Assembly (NCBI GenBank): GCA_013214355.1
Contig: JABSSL010000019.1
Location: 1 to 64,000 of the forward strand
DNA: 64,000 nt
Direction: 5' to 3'
Source of the DNA: Saprospiraceae bacterium
Lineage (GTDB): Bacteria; Bacteroidota; Bacteroidia; Chitinophagales; Saprospiraceae
In this document: piece after piece, positions 42,567 through 53,298 of the stretch
Position numbering within the stretch: position 1 is the stretch's first letter
Layout: each line of letters starts with the position of its first letter
The notes under the pieces: model-generated
The model's database searches: none
Seen by the model: only the letters and a program-made list of their open reading frames with translations
What the model was told of the DNA's origin: nothing
Translations under genes and position numbers: made by a program

Positions 42567-44558
42567 ATGAAGTTCAATATTCAAGCTATCGTATGGATAA
42601 GCGCTCTGCTGGTTTGTTTCCCCGGCACTAGCCTAGTATTTGGGCAAAACGGCTTGCCCGGAGGGGTAGCAGGTTTGCAACATTGGTACGCCATTTCAGG
42701 ATCGACCGAAAAGACTATGGTATGGGAGGACAAGAAGGGTAAGTCAGAGTCCCCCTTGCTGCTGACGCAGAATCAATACACCTACTTAAATGGTCATCCT
42801 GTTCTTGCATTAGCGCAGCTGCTTGAGCCGCTAAAACGCTCTGTATCTTCTGACTTTCTTCGAAAATCAACCATCGTCAGTTTGTATCAAGCTCAAGATA
42901 CTTTTCAGGAGCAGATTATTTGGCGATTAGCTAAACCAGGATTGCCGGGACTCGTCTTGAGTACCCATCGCCTAGGCGACGTTGACGACGGCCGCTATTT
43001 TAACTCCCCCAGTCAAAAAGTACTACACCCTCTTCTTCACACCTATGTACAACATCAAAATACCAAGCGTGCCTCAGTGGTGTCAGAGTGGCACATCGGA
43101 CAAGCGGGAGAAATGACAAACCTACCCGTCACTCCCTTTACTGGGAATTTACCGGTGCTCCTAATCTATGATCGTGTTTTGTCTAAACTAGAACAACTGC
43201 GGGTAAATAGCCACTTGGCCCTGCAATATGGAATTAGTCTTCCTTCAACCGATTATGTAAATGCCGCGGGGAAAATCATCTGGAACTTTAAGGACAACCA
43301 GGATTTCCCGTATCGCATTACAGGGATTGCTCATGATCCAATTTCCGGTTTGAATCAAAAGAGATCTAGCAGCCAGATGTCTCGTCAAAACCTACTTGAA
43401 CTTTCGGCAGGTCCATGGACATTGACTAATGCAGCAAATAACACAGAATTACCTTCTGGGGCGTCGTTGATTTGGAGTGATAATGGGGAACGATTGAGAT
43501 TCGTACAGGAAGATGCCCGAACAGGAACACCGACCCTATTGGAGCGGAAGTGGTTGATGGATGTACGAGGGGGCGGGGAACAAGTGACTACGACCCTCAG
43601 ATTGCATGTTAGAAATTTGGAAAAATTACTTAAACCAAATGAGGAGCTTTGGCTAGCAGTCGATCAAAGCGGGAGTGGTAATTTCGACTATGCCAGTACT
43701 AAATACTATGCTGTTAGCAAGGCGGAGGGAGAGATCTTTACTTATGATGATATCCCATGGGATCTTGACCAGTTAGGAAAAGATGTCTTTTCCCTGGCCC
43801 TGGGAAAACCGATGCTTCCAGTCATGGCTATCGATTACCCCAGCTGTCATCCAGCACAAGAAGCCAAGTTGCGCCTTCAAGTATATGGCGGGAAAGCTCC
43901 GTACAGTATTCAGTGGACCGCAGAGGAGAAAACTAAGCCGCGTTATTGGGAATTAAAAGCCGAAGAAGAGTTGATTTGGACCGAAAAAACTTCTGGCTTC
44001 TTTGAACTACGAATCACTGATGCTAATGGAGACCGAATCACAAAAACAATCAATCTTCAAAATGAGGATGCCCCACCTATCCCATTACTTACTCAATATA
44101 CGCTACCATCTTCTAGTTCCATACGATTAAGCCTGGATCAAGTAGATCTCCAGTACAGCGCCATCCGATGGACAAACTCCGATGGAAGTATTAGCCAAAA
44201 TGATGCATTGCAGATTCAAAAACCAGGAACTTATCGAGTGCGCATAGAATCAGAGAGTGGTTGTGCCCGAGAGCATCAATTTCAAGTTCTGGCTCCTGTC
44301 GAGCACTTTGTAGAGGATTGGCAGTTGTTTCCCAATCCCATCGGTGTGAATGAGTATTTTGAATTGAGGGTTTCCCTAACTGAGCATCATCCGCTGGACA
44401 TTAGCTTGATGGATAGTAATGGCCGCCTAATTTCCTCAGTAAGGCGCCAGTCAGCGGCTTTTCACACCTATCAAAACCGGCTGCAAACGCCCGGTATGTA
44501 TCAAATTGTATTGCGAAATGGCAAGGATCAAATGAGCCTACCCATCGTAGTACAATAA
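42567..44558 (+). CDS. T9SS type A sorting domain protein, large surface protein
   Basis: A 663-residue exported protein. Signal peptide 1-27. The N-terminal part (~30-220) resembles the LamG-like/DUF8202 segment often seen in this phylum (LPVLLIYDRVLSKLEQLRVNSHLALQYGISL). A beta-rich middle with TLRLHVRN and LWLAVDQSGSGNFD repeats follows, then an Ig-like stretch and the T9SS C-terminal domain (~585-663; LFPNPIGVNEYFELRV and MYQIVLRNG). No enzyme motif was seen; an adhesive or structural role is likely. It is 71 bases upstream of the giant RHS gene and probably cotranscribed. Confidence 0.85.
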   Translation: MKFNIQAIVWISALLVCFPGTSLVFGQNGLPGGVAGLQHWYAISGSTEKTMVWEDKKGKSESPLLLTQNQYTYLNGHPVLALAQLLEPLKRSVSSDFLRKSTIVSLYQAQDTFQEQIIWRLAKPGLPGLVLSTHRLGDVDDGRYFNSPSQKVLHPLLHTYVQHQNTKRASVVSEWHIGQAGEMTNLPVTPFTGNLPVLLIYDRVLSKLEQLRVNSHLALQYGISLPSTDYVNAAGKIIWNFKDNQDFPYRITGIAHDPISGLNQKRSSSQMSRQNLLELSAGPWTLTNAANNTELPSGASLIWSDNGERLRFVQEDARTGTPTLLERKWLMDVRGGGEQVTTTLRLHVRNLEKLLKPNEELWLAVDQSGSGNFDYASTKYYAVSKAEGEIFTYDDIPWDLDQLGKDVFSLALGKPMLPVMAIDYPSCHPAQEAKLRLQVYGGKAPYSIQWTAEEKTKPRYWELKAEEELIWTEKTSGFFELRITDANGDRITKTINLQNEDAPPIPLLTQYTLPSSSSIRLSLDQVDLQYSAIRWTNSDGSISQNDALQIQKPGTYRVRIESESGCAREHQFQVLAPVEHFVEDWQLFPNPIGVNEYFELRVSLTEHHPLDISLMDSNGRLISSVRRQSAAFHTYQNRLQTPGMYQIVLRNGKDQMSLPIVVQ

Positions 44559-44629
44559 TCCCATAAACCCAAAAAAGAAACCTTCTTCGATACTGCTCTA
44601 CAGCTTATCGGGGAACCAAAAGAAAAGAC

Positions 44630-47600
44630 ATGAACAGCAAGCTCGTTCTTATTGCTTCTCTACTTTTTTCTACGCTACTACCTACGTCTATTAACATTCC
44701 TGAAGCTCCAGCTACACAGGATTTTACTTTTAATAAAATTCAGGATTTTAGCAAGGCAGATCCAGCTGAGGGTATTACTGTGATTCCTGCTCCTCTGCCT
44801 AACAATACTGGTAGTGCAGCGACAGGTTTTCCCATTAAATTGCCCCCAGGCCGACTAGGTATTGCTCCAGTACTCAGTATCCAGTATAATAGTGACGCCG
44901 GGAATTCTTGGCTCGGTATGGGCTGGAACCTTACCACACCAAGTATAAGTGTAGAAACGCGCTGGGGAGTACCGCGTTTTGAAAGTGAAGTGGAGTCAGA
45001 AACCTACTTGCTAGATGGGCAGCAGCTTAGTCCGGTAGCCCATCGTCTAAGCAAAGAAGATAGATCTACTGAGAAACGATTTTTCCCAAGAGTAGAAGCT
45101 GAATTCAACCGAATTATTCGGCACGGGGACAACCCCCAAAACTACTGGTGGGAGGTCACCGATAAATTTGGAAATATTCGTTCATATGGCGGTACCTCAG
45201 CAGCCGGACCAGTAAGCGCGGCAAGCCTGAAAGATGACAGCGGTAACGTGGTGGAGTGGATGTTAGTGGAAGAAAGAGATCCCAATGATAATTTCATTAG
45301 CTACGATTATGCTACGGTTGCAGATGTTGGGGTAAGTGGGGGGCGCGTGACTGGGCGTGAGATATATCTAGATGCGATTCAGTATACAGGACATGGCACA
45401 GAAAAAGGTCCATATGAGATCCGTTTTGAAAGAGACCGAGAATTGGGAGAATCGCTCAGAAAAGATATCAGGATTAGTGCCAATTGTGGCTTCAAGCGAG
45501 TGACTGCTGATCTTCTACGACGTATTATTATCAACTTTAAAGGAGAATTAATTCGCTCCTATGAATTACGTTATCAAGAAGGGCAGTTCTTCAAAACACT
45601 ACTACAAGATATCACGGAGTACGATCAGCTAGCTGCTCCTTTTTACACGCACACCTTTGAGTATTTTAATGATGTTTCCGAGGGAGGGAGTTTTAAGCCC
45701 TATGGTGGGACTCAGAATTGGACGGTTGCTAATGATCGAGTGCGGGGAGATATTGCTAATCCGGTTCCGGGTTTTGATGGGGAAACAAGCCTGCTTGGTG
45801 GAGCAAAGTCTAGTAATTTTGATGTTGGTTCTGCCGTTACGGTGGGCCCCATTGGTAATTTGGCAACGAAGACAAATACTGCGGGAGGCAGTTTCTCCTA
45901 TGCGGAATCTAGCGGCACGGGCTTAATTGCCTTCCTGGATATCAATGGTGATGGCCTCCCTGACAAAGTGTTTGAAGAGAACGGGGCGCTCTACTATCGA
46001 GCCAATCAATCTCGTCGACCAGAGGCCAATACAGGTTTTGGACAGAAGAGGTTGATCAAAGGGGTTAAGGAGTTCAGTCGTTCTAAAACCAAGAGTACCA
46101 CGATCGGTGCAGAGGCTCATCCCGGGCCATTCTTTTTAGGCTATGAGAATACGACTTCCAAAACAAATGTAGAAACCTATTTTTCTGATTTTAACGGAGA
46201 TGGATTAGTAGATGTGGCGGTCAAGGGACGAGTGTTTTTCAATCATATTAATAGCGATGGCGATCCAGAATTTACTACCAGTTCCGGGGATACACCCAGT
46301 TCCATTTTTGCTGGGGGAACCGTGGATCAATCTGGAGCAGGGCCTACTCCTGAAGAATTGGCACAGTTACAGGAAGAGTTCCCTTTGCATGATGTCGTTA
46401 GGATGTGGGAAGCCCCCTATCCAGGCACGGTGGCTATTGATGCTCCGGTGAATTGGATAGCGGATGGTGCGGATTATCCCGTGAAAGATGGAGTTAAGGT
46501 CAGTATTCAGGTGCGAGGAGCTGTCCTTTGGAGCACAGATATTGGTTCCGATGATTCAAATATTTATGAGCCAACGGGAGTAGGACAAATCAATGTAGAG
46601 AAAGGAGATAAAATCTATTTCAGAGTCCAATCTGTTTTTGATGGTGCTTTTGATCGGGTAAAGTGGGATCCTGAAATCAAGTATATGGACTTACCAGTTG
46701 AGGAAGTTGACCCTAACAAAAAGCCAATTGCTAGATTCAAAGCCTCAGAAGATTTTTTGCTGTCTTCTTGCCAATCCATTGGCATGACCCTTTCTGGCCA
46801 AGTGAAGGTCGAGGGCAGAATTACTAAGCCTATTACCTCTGATAATGTGATTTTGGCTATTGATCGAGTGGACACCTTAACCGGAACTTCTAGATTGTAT
46901 ACGCGAGAAATAGCTTGGGATGAGGTGGTCGACGAGGAGGTGATGATTGAGGGGTTGGCGGTGAAGCAAGATGATGAACTTTACTTTAGATTGATCAGTG
47001 ATACCAATGTTGATTGGAAAGGAATCACTTGGATCCCTAGGCTATATTTTACTAGTGCAGATGATGGATCAGCAGTTTTTAGCGACACAGGACAACCACT
47101 TTTTGACTTCTGCCCCTCTGTAGAGTATTCCATGTTTAATAATGTAATAGCACGAACCGAGTTATGGGTGGCACAGGATTCTGGATTAGCCACTATTAGT
47201 GCGGTGACCGAGGATTTTAGCCCAGCCTTCAATGTATTTACCCTTTCGGCGAAAAAAGTAAATATATTGTTGGGTAAGTCGCAGTACGTAGCAAACGCTT
47301 TAGTGGATGCAGATAGCCTTCAGATAGAGGTATTACCAGGAGACAGTATCTACTTGGAATATCATGTGGCGGTGAATGTAGGCTTGTTTTCTACAGATTT
47401 ACCAGAAGATCCTGAAGTAAGAATAAGGCTGAATGACCAGACCTTTACTCAAGCAGGTGGGATTTTTGCTCGCCCGCCCAAGGATGCTCAAATCTTTGGC
47501 CCGCAATATAGAGGGTGGGGACAGTTCATTTATAATGGCAACGGGGCTCGCGGAACTATGCCTATTGATGAATCAGCCCTGAAACTCGATGATGCCCTGA

Positions 47601-50600
47601 TGGATGTAGATGAAGAGATTGACTATGAAAACCCAGAAGATCTCGAGGGAGATTTCTACGATCCAACTAAATCCACCTTTATCCCCATGATCGCTGATCC
47701 AAAATCTGGGGCATGGCTAGGGTATGATAATCTGACCTTTATTAGAGCAAGTGAGATAAGCAGCTCTAGAATGGGGGAGGACAACCTTTTACCACTTCCT
47801 ACCTCAAGTGCTGGTTCAGGCTTTAGTGCTCCTACTTTGCTTTCGGAAGTTAAGATGAATAGTACTGCAGCAGGTGGGGGCGTTGGTTTGGTCTCTGGAT
47901 CCGCTGGAGTTTCTTGGACAAGCTTGAAAAACAAGCTGGATGTTATGGATATGAATGGCGACAGATATCCAGATATCGTTACGCCAACGAGCATTCAATA
48001 CACACTACCCACTGGTGGTTTAGAGGATCAGGCGGTCGGTCATTCTTTTGGTTCACACGAAGCCAAAAGCCAGGCTGAGGGATTTACTTTAGGTGGTTCA
48101 TTCGTGTATTCGAGAGTAAGTAATTCAGCAGAAGCTAAAGGCCGTCGATCCAAGGGACGTAAGGCTAAAACTAGAAGTGGACGCCAGAGCAGAAGATCTA
48201 GATCTGCTTCTAAGGCGGCGGCTAGTTCCATCGGTATTAGTGGTAATTTTGGCAATGACGAAGATGAGACCCTCCACAGCTGGATGGACATTAATGGAGA
48301 TGGTTTAACCGATAAGGTTTTTCCAGACGGTACCGTAGCCTTGAATTTAGGCTATCGATTTGCCGCCAAGGAAAATTGGGGTTTTGATGGCTTGCGAGCA
48401 GGAAAGAGTATTGATTACGGCGGAGGGGCAGGAGTGAATATTGCGAATGGAAGCATAGCGGCTGGTTTTAGCCTTTCTAGAACCGAGAACTATGCTACGG
48501 AGGATCTAGAAGATGTCAACGGAGATGGCCTGGTGGATTACATCAAATTAGGAGATCCGATCCGAGTACATTTGAACACTGGAAACGGTTTTGGGCCGGG
48601 AATGGATTGGCCAGGAATCAATGATATTAGCGAAGGAATTGCAACAGGAGAATCTGTCAATGGGGCTTTTACCATTTGTGCACCGATTTTCTTCATCCGT
48701 GTTTGCTTCAATCCATCTACCTCCGTAGGAAGAGGTGTGAGTAGGCAGATCAGCCAGTTTGAGGATATTGATGGCGATGGCTATCCTGATTTTCTGCGAT
48801 CCCAACAAGATGGAGATCTGACAGTGAAGCTATCTAAGATTGGAAAGACGAATCTGCTAAAAAGTATCAATCGCCCTTTGGGAGCTAAGATTGATCTGGA
48901 TTATCGATTGTCCTTAACGGACTATAAACAAGCTCGCCCCAAGTGGACCTTGTATACCGTCAATGTTTTTGATGGATTTGTAGGTGATGGAGCAGATTAC
49001 CTAAAGAGTAGATTTCTATATGAAGATGGTGTCTTTGATCGAAATGAAAGGGAATTCTTTGGATTTGGAAAAGTTACAGCGCATCAGTTGGATACAGAAA
49101 ACGGCGAAGTAATCTATCGTACGACCACCTATACCTTTGCGAATACTAATTACTACAATAAAGGGCTCCTGCTGAAGGAAATCTTGACCGATGATCAAGG
49201 ACGCCCATTTGTGGAGACGCAGCATAAATACGATTTGCGCGATATCACAACTGGCAATTCACTCCCACCGGTGCTTGCCCTGTCTGACGAGGGCAATGCC
49301 TTTCCGGCATTGATTGAATCCGTCACCCGCTACTATGAAGGGGCAGACTCGACTCAATTACAAAGAATACGCTATTACGAATACGATCTCTTTGGAAATA
49401 TCACCAAGGAAACAGATTTAGGTGATGGCGCGGAAGGGGAGGAGCTGATTACGGAAACGAGCTATCATCAGCTTGAGGATCGCTACATTGTGGCTATTCC
49501 TGCTTCAACTAAGATTTTCACAGGAGAGGGTTTAAAAAGACATCGCTCCACTGAATTGGATGAGCGTGGTAATGCCATAGAGATTCAACAGTATCTCTCC
49601 AATGGTCAGGCTGCTCGTTTTGACATGACCTATGATGATTTTGGCAATCGCCTCATGATGACACATCCCGAAAATCATAAGGGAGAACGATTTTGGTACC
49701 AGTACTCTTACGATGAAGAAGTACATACCTACTTGGTAAACATTAAAGATGCTTATGGTTACGAATCTTCCAATCTTCACGAATATCATTTTGGACAATT
49801 ATTGGAGACTCAGGAGATCAATGGCCATTCCAACCGCTATACCTACGATGAGAGAGGCCGGCTTTTAAGTTTTACGGGACCCTATGAGATGGCGGAAGGG
49901 AAAGACTACAGTATCGCCTTTAGTTACTTTCCCGAAGCCGAGGTGCCTTACGCTACCACTCGACATTATGACCTCGAGTCTGACCTGGATATTCCCTATT
50001 ACCATTTCATTGATGGCTTAGCACGAGAGGTACAAAATAAGAAACTGATAGCCTTACATAGAGGGAAAGGACAGGATCCAAATGAAGTCTACGTGGTATC
50101 TGGGGAGGAGTTTTATGATGCTTTTGGGCGCGTGCATACTCGCTTTTATCCAATTACAGAAGCACCCGGACGGGAGTCACAGGTGAATTTGACGGTTGAT
50201 CCGGTAGCTCCGTCCAAAATAGAATTTGATATCCTAGATCGAGAAATTAAGACAACATTACCCGATGGTTCCATTATGGAAACGCAGTATCAATTGGCCA
50301 GTGATAATGAGGGCAGAACCAGATTTAGAACGACCACCGTGGATCCGTTAGGAAGAACAAAAGATAGTTACACAGATATGCGAGGCAACCAGGTGGCTAC
50401 AACGGACTATGGCCCGGAGGGGGAAATATGGACTAACTTCTCCTACAATGCGCTTTCGGAATTGATAGGAGTGACAGATGATCTTGATTATGAGTGTCGC
50501 TATGCGTATGATGGGTTAGGAAGAAGAATTTCAAGTAGCCATCCATCACAAGGCTTAACGACTTATACTTATGACCTGGCTGGAAATATGCTGACTAAGG

Positions 50601-53047
50601 TGACGTCAAATATTCGAGCCTTATTTGAGGAAGCTGCTATACAGTACGAATATGACAAGGAGAGACTAGTCAGCATTACCTATCCCGAAAATATTCAAAA
50701 CAATGTCCGTTTCTACTATGGTGAACCAGGAGCAGATTTTAATCGTGCCGGAAGGGTGTGGCTTCAGGAGGATGCCAGCGGTGGACAAGAATTCTTTTTT
50801 GCTCCACATGGTTTGGTAACTAAGAATATTCGTACGCTTATCGTCAATAGCGCTATCATTTCGACTTTTGTCTCCACCTACGAATACGACAGCTGGGGAC
50901 GGATTCAACAAATGGTTTATCCGGATGGAGAGGTACTAGACTATGTCTACAATAGAGCAGGACAGCTAGAAAGTATGAAGGGCGAGAAGCTAGGTAGGGT
51001 GTATAAATATGTTGATCAAACTGGCTATGATAAGTTTGGGGATCGAGTGTATGTAGCTTACGGTAACGGAGCAGATAATCAATATAATTTTGAGCCTCAG
51101 CGTCGAAGGTTAGCAAGCATGATTGCCAAGACTCGTGGTGGGCAGGCCATGATGGACAATACCTATCGCTACGATCCAATGAATAATCTAATCAGCTTAG
51201 AATCAAAGAATGCCGGGCAATCCATTGGAGGAGCGGTTAAGCATCAGTATCAGTATGATGAATTGTATCGGGTATCCAATGCTACTGGAGATTGGCAAGG
51301 GCAGAACCAAAATGCATCTTATAATCTAGCGATGAGCTATGATAACTTGTACAATATTACGCAGAAGGTGCAATCGCATGAGCACAGTGATGGCAATTTC
51401 CTTAAGCGGCAACTGGATCAGGTGTATGAGTATGAGGAGGGGAGAGCATATGGCCCTTCGAAAGTTGGAGAATCGAGGGTATTGTACGACGCTAACGGAA
51501 ATATAGCCTACCTGAGGCAGGAAGAGTCCACCAGCCAATTTGTTTGGGATGAAGAAGATCGTCTATCTGCGATTTCGGAAGACGGCTATATCAGCTTCTA
51601 TACTTACGATGCAGGGGGAGAACGAGCCATCAAAAGCCACGGAGGTATTCAGGGTGTTTTTGTCAATGGCCTGCCAGCTGGAATGATCAATCATCATAGC
51701 AATTATTCTGCCTACGTAAGTCCTTATTTCGTTGCAAAGCAGAATAGCTTCACGAAGCACTATTATATGGATGGGCAGCGGATTGCTTCCAAGATTGGAA
51801 CCGGCAAGTTTAACAACAACCTGTTACCCAGTGGGCAAGGAATTGCAGCAGGGAATTTGGATTATCAAAACCGGCTACTGTTACTGCAGCAAACGCTGTT
51901 GAATTACTACGATTCCTTGGGTATTCCTCCAGGACCTCCCACCTTGCCTGGCTATTACGCTCAACCGGAGTTCACTGGCCAGCCATTGCCCACTCCTGGG
52001 GTGACTCCTAATTACACCAGCGTGCCAGAAGACTGGCCACTACCCATTGGTCCTCCAGATACAACGGGTCCTCCAGGACCTCCAGTTTGGATTAATGGAG
52101 CTATTCCCGACAATAGTACTATCGAACCACCCTTTGGTTATGAAGGATTGAGTGTTTATGAAGAAATTTCACAGTTCTTCTATCATACCGATCATTTGGG
52201 AAGTACGGCTTATGTATCCGACTACAATGGAGAGGCTCGGCAATTCAGTGCCTATTTGCCCTTTGGTGGCCTTTTAAGCGAGGAGAAAAGTGGGGAAGAA
52301 TCTCAGCCTTATCTCTTTAATGGAAAGGAGTTGGATCGCGAAACTGGCATGTATTACTTTGGTGCTAGATACTATGATGAAAAGAATGGCCTTTGGCTGA
52401 ACATAGATCCTCAGGCAGAGTTATACCCCGGTTTATCGCCCTATGCCTATGTGGCAAATAATCCGGTTATCTACAATGATCCTGATGGCGAGAAGATCGT
52501 GATCCGCTATGGACGTAAGGATACTAAAAAAATTAGTTACCGATACGGAGCCAAATACAAAGGAAATGATCCTTTTGTAAAGGATGTCTTTGCCTCTTTT
52601 AACTTCCTCAAGAAGGGAGGCGTGGGAAAACTAGTAAAGGATTTATCACGACATAAAAAGACGGTGAATATAGTCCAAACTAAAAAACTAGATGGCCTGG
52701 CGTTTTCTCCTCATAAACACCGAGTATACTATCACCCTCGATCTGGCTTGAAAACGGATCAAGGAGGGAAACAGTCGCCTGCGCTGGGACTCTTACATGA
52801 GTTAGGGCATGCCAAGGGCTATTTGGATAATCCCACAGAAAATGATCGATTACATGGGACTCATGATCATCACTATGACAATCTGGAAGAGAAGCGAGTG
52901 ATTAAGAATATTGAGAACCCAGCTGCTAGGAAGCTGGGAGAGGCTACCAGGACCGGTCACGGAGGACGCGGATTCCGAACAATTGGACCGACAAGCACTA
53001 AACGCGCTGCAAAACGTCCTAAAAGGCCTCGCCGACAAAGAAACTAG
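44630..53047 (+). CDS. Giant SpvB/VCBS/RHS protein with C-terminal HExxH metallopeptidase-like toxin domain
   Basis: A 2,805-residue polymorphic-toxin-like protein. A signal peptide (1-~26) leads to a SpvB/TcaC-type domain (~50-300). Six VCBS-like Ca-binding loops follow (NGDGLPD, NGDGLVD and similar near residues 437, 520, 1107, 1221, 1295 and 1378), broken by a basic insert (~1171-1200). RHS/YD repeats run from ~1580 to 2400. A proline-rich linker precedes the RHS core motif YFGARYYDEKNGLW (~2575) and DPDGE near 2620, where autocleavage usually occurs. The last ~185 residues carry HELGH (His2723, Glu2724, His2727) with a downstream Glu, as in M91/NleD-like metallopeptidases. The tail is very basic. 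No immunity gene is recognisable behind it. Confidence 0.9.
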   Translation: MNSKLVLIASLLFSTLLPTSINIPEAPATQDFTFNKIQDFSKADPAEGITVIPAPLPNNTGSAATGFPIKLPPGRLGIAPVLSIQYNSDAGNSWLGMGWNLTTPSISVETRWGVPRFESEVESETYLLDGQQLSPVAHRLSKEDRSTEKRFFPRVEAEFNRIIRHGDNPQNYWWEVTDKFGNIRSYGGTSAAGPVSAASLKDDSGNVVEWMLVEERDPNDNFISYDYATVADVGVSGGRVTGREIYLDAIQYTGHGTEKGPYEIRFERDRELGESLRKDIRISANCGFKRVTADLLRRIIINFKGELIRSYELRYQEGQFFKTLLQDITEYDQLAAPFYTHTFEYFNDVSEGGSFKPYGGTQNWTVANDRVRGDIANPVPGFDGETSLLGGAKSSNFDVGSAVTVGPIGNLATKTNTAGGSFSYAESSGTGLIAFLDINGDGLPDKVFEENGALYYRANQSRRPEANTGFGQKRLIKGVKEFSRSKTKSTTIGAEAHPGPFFLGYENTTSKTNVETYFSDFNGDGLVDVAVKGRVFFNHINSDGDPEFTTSSGDTPSSIFAGGTVDQSGAGPTPEELAQLQEEFPLHDVVRMWEAPYPGTVAIDAPVNWIADGADYPVKDGVKVSIQVRGAVLWSTDIGSDDSNIYEPTGVGQINVEKGDKIYFRVQSVFDGAFDRVKWDPEIKYMDLPVEEVDPNKKPIARFKASEDFLLSSCQSIGMTLSGQVKVEGRITKPITSDNVILAIDRVDTLTGTSRLYTREIAWDEVVDEEVMIEGLAVKQDDELYFRLISDTNVDWKGITWIPRLYFTSADDGSAVFSDTGQPLFDFCPSVEYSMFNNVIARTELWVAQDSGLATISAVTEDFSPAFNVFTLSAKKVNILLGKSQYVANALVDADSLQIEVLPGDSIYLEYHVAVNVGLFSTDLPEDPEVRIRLNDQTFTQAGGIFARPPKDAQIFGPQYRGWGQFIYNGNGARGTMPIDESALKLDDALMDVDEEIDYENPEDLEGDFYDPTKSTFIPMIADPKSGAWLGYDNLTFIRASEISSSRMGEDNLLPLPTSSAGSGFSAPTLLSEVKMNSTAAGGGVGLVSGSAGVSWTSLKNKLDVMDMNGDRYPDIVTPTSIQYTLPTGGLEDQAVGHSFGSHEAKSQAEGFTLGGSFVYSRVSNSAEAKGRRSKGRKAKTRSGRQSRRSRSASKAAASSIGISGNFGNDEDETLHSWMDINGDGLTDKVFPDGTVALNLGYRFAAKENWGFDGLRAGKSIDYGGGAGVNIANGSIAAGFSLSRTENYATEDLEDVNGDGLVDYIKLGDPIRVHLNTGNGFGPGMDWPGINDISEGIATGESVNGAFTICAPIFFIRVCFNPSTSVGRGVSRQISQFEDIDGDGYPDFLRSQQDGDLTVKLSKIGKTNLLKSINRPLGAKIDLDYRLSLTDYKQARPKWTLYTVNVFDGFVGDGADYLKSRFLYEDGVFDRNEREFFGFGKVTAHQLDTENGEVIYRTTTYTFANTNYYNKGLLLKEILTDDQGRPFVETQHKYDLRDITTGNSLPPVLALSDEGNAFPALIESVTRYYEGADSTQLQRIRYYEYDLFGNITKETDLGDGAEGEELITETSYHQLEDRYIVAIPASTKIFTGEGLKRHRSTELDERGNAIEIQQYLSNGQAARFDMTYDDFGNRLMMTHPENHKGERFWYQYSYDEEVHTYLVNIKDAYGYESSNLHEYHFGQLLETQEINGHSNRYTYDERGRLLSFTGPYEMAEGKDYSIAFSYFPEAEVPYATTRHYDLESDLDIPYYHFIDGLAREVQNKKLIALHRGKGQDPNEVYVVSGEEFYDAFGRVHTRFYPITEAPGRESQVNLTVDPVAPSKIEFDILDREIKTTLPDGSIMETQYQLASDNEGRTRFRTTTVDPLGRTKDSYTDMRGNQVATTDYGPEGEIWTNFSYNALSELIGVTDDLDYECRYAYDGLGRRISSSHPSQGLTTYTYDLAGNMLTKVTSNIRALFEEAAIQYEYDKERLVSITYPENIQNNVRFYYGEPGADFNRAGRVWLQEDASGGQEFFFAPHGLVTKNIRTLIVNSAIISTFVSTYEYDSWGRIQQMVYPDGEVLDYVYNRAGQLESMKGEKLGRVYKYVDQTGYDKFGDRVYVAYGNGADNQYNFEPQRRRLASMIAKTRGGQAMMDNTYRYDPMNNLISLESKNAGQSIGGAVKHQYQYDELYRVSNATGDWQGQNQNASYNLAMSYDNLYNITQKVQSHEHSDGNFLKRQLDQVYEYEEGRAYGPSKVGESRVLYDANGNIAYLRQEESTSQFVWDEEDRLSAISEDGYISFYTYDAGGERAIKSHGGIQGVFVNGLPAGMINHHSNYSAYVSPYFVAKQNSFTKHYYMDGQRIASKIGTGKFNNNLLPSGQGIAAGNLDYQNRLLLLQQTLLNYYDSLGIPPGPPTLPGYYAQPEFTGQPLPTPGVTPNYTSVPEDWPLPIGPPDTTGPPGPPVWINGAIPDNSTIEPPFGYEGLSVYEEISQFFYHTDHLGSTAYVSDYNGEARQFSAYLPFGGLLSEEKSGEESQPYLFNGKELDRETGMYYFGARYYDEKNGLWLNIDPQAELYPGLSPYAYVANNPVIYNDPDGEKIVIRYGRKDTKKISYRYGAKYKGNDPFVKDVFASFNFLKKGGVGKLVKDLSRHKKTVNIVQTKKLDGLAFSPHKHRVYYHPRSGLKTDQGGKQSPALGLLHELGHAKGYLDNPTENDRLHGTHDHHYDNLEEKRVIKNIENPAARKLGEATRTGHGGRGFRTIGPTSTKRAAKRPKRPRRQRN

Positions 53048-53053
53048 TCCAAG

Positions 53054-53083
53054 AAAGGTAATCAAATTAGTTTGATTACCTTT
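53054..53083 (+). terminator. Rho-independent terminator of the RHS gene
   Basis: A 13-bp perfect stem (AAAGGTAATCAAA / TTTGATTACCTTT) with loop TTAG, followed by TCTTTAT. It ends the RHS operon 6 bases after its stop. Confidence 0.88.
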
Positions 53084-53298
53084 TCTTTATGAAGTATTAC
53101 TCAGACGTAGTTTTCTTTACATTTAAAGATAAAAATAAACAAGTTGTTTTTTCTTAGAGCTGTAACAAAGAAAGCAAGGCTTTCGTCCTCATGCGGAAAT
53201 CAGCTTCGGAAATTTGAGGTAGCCGTAGACCAAATCTCTGGAGCCGAAAAAAAGGGTAGGGGATCTATCCATTTTTGTCACACCTAAAACCCTTGGGG

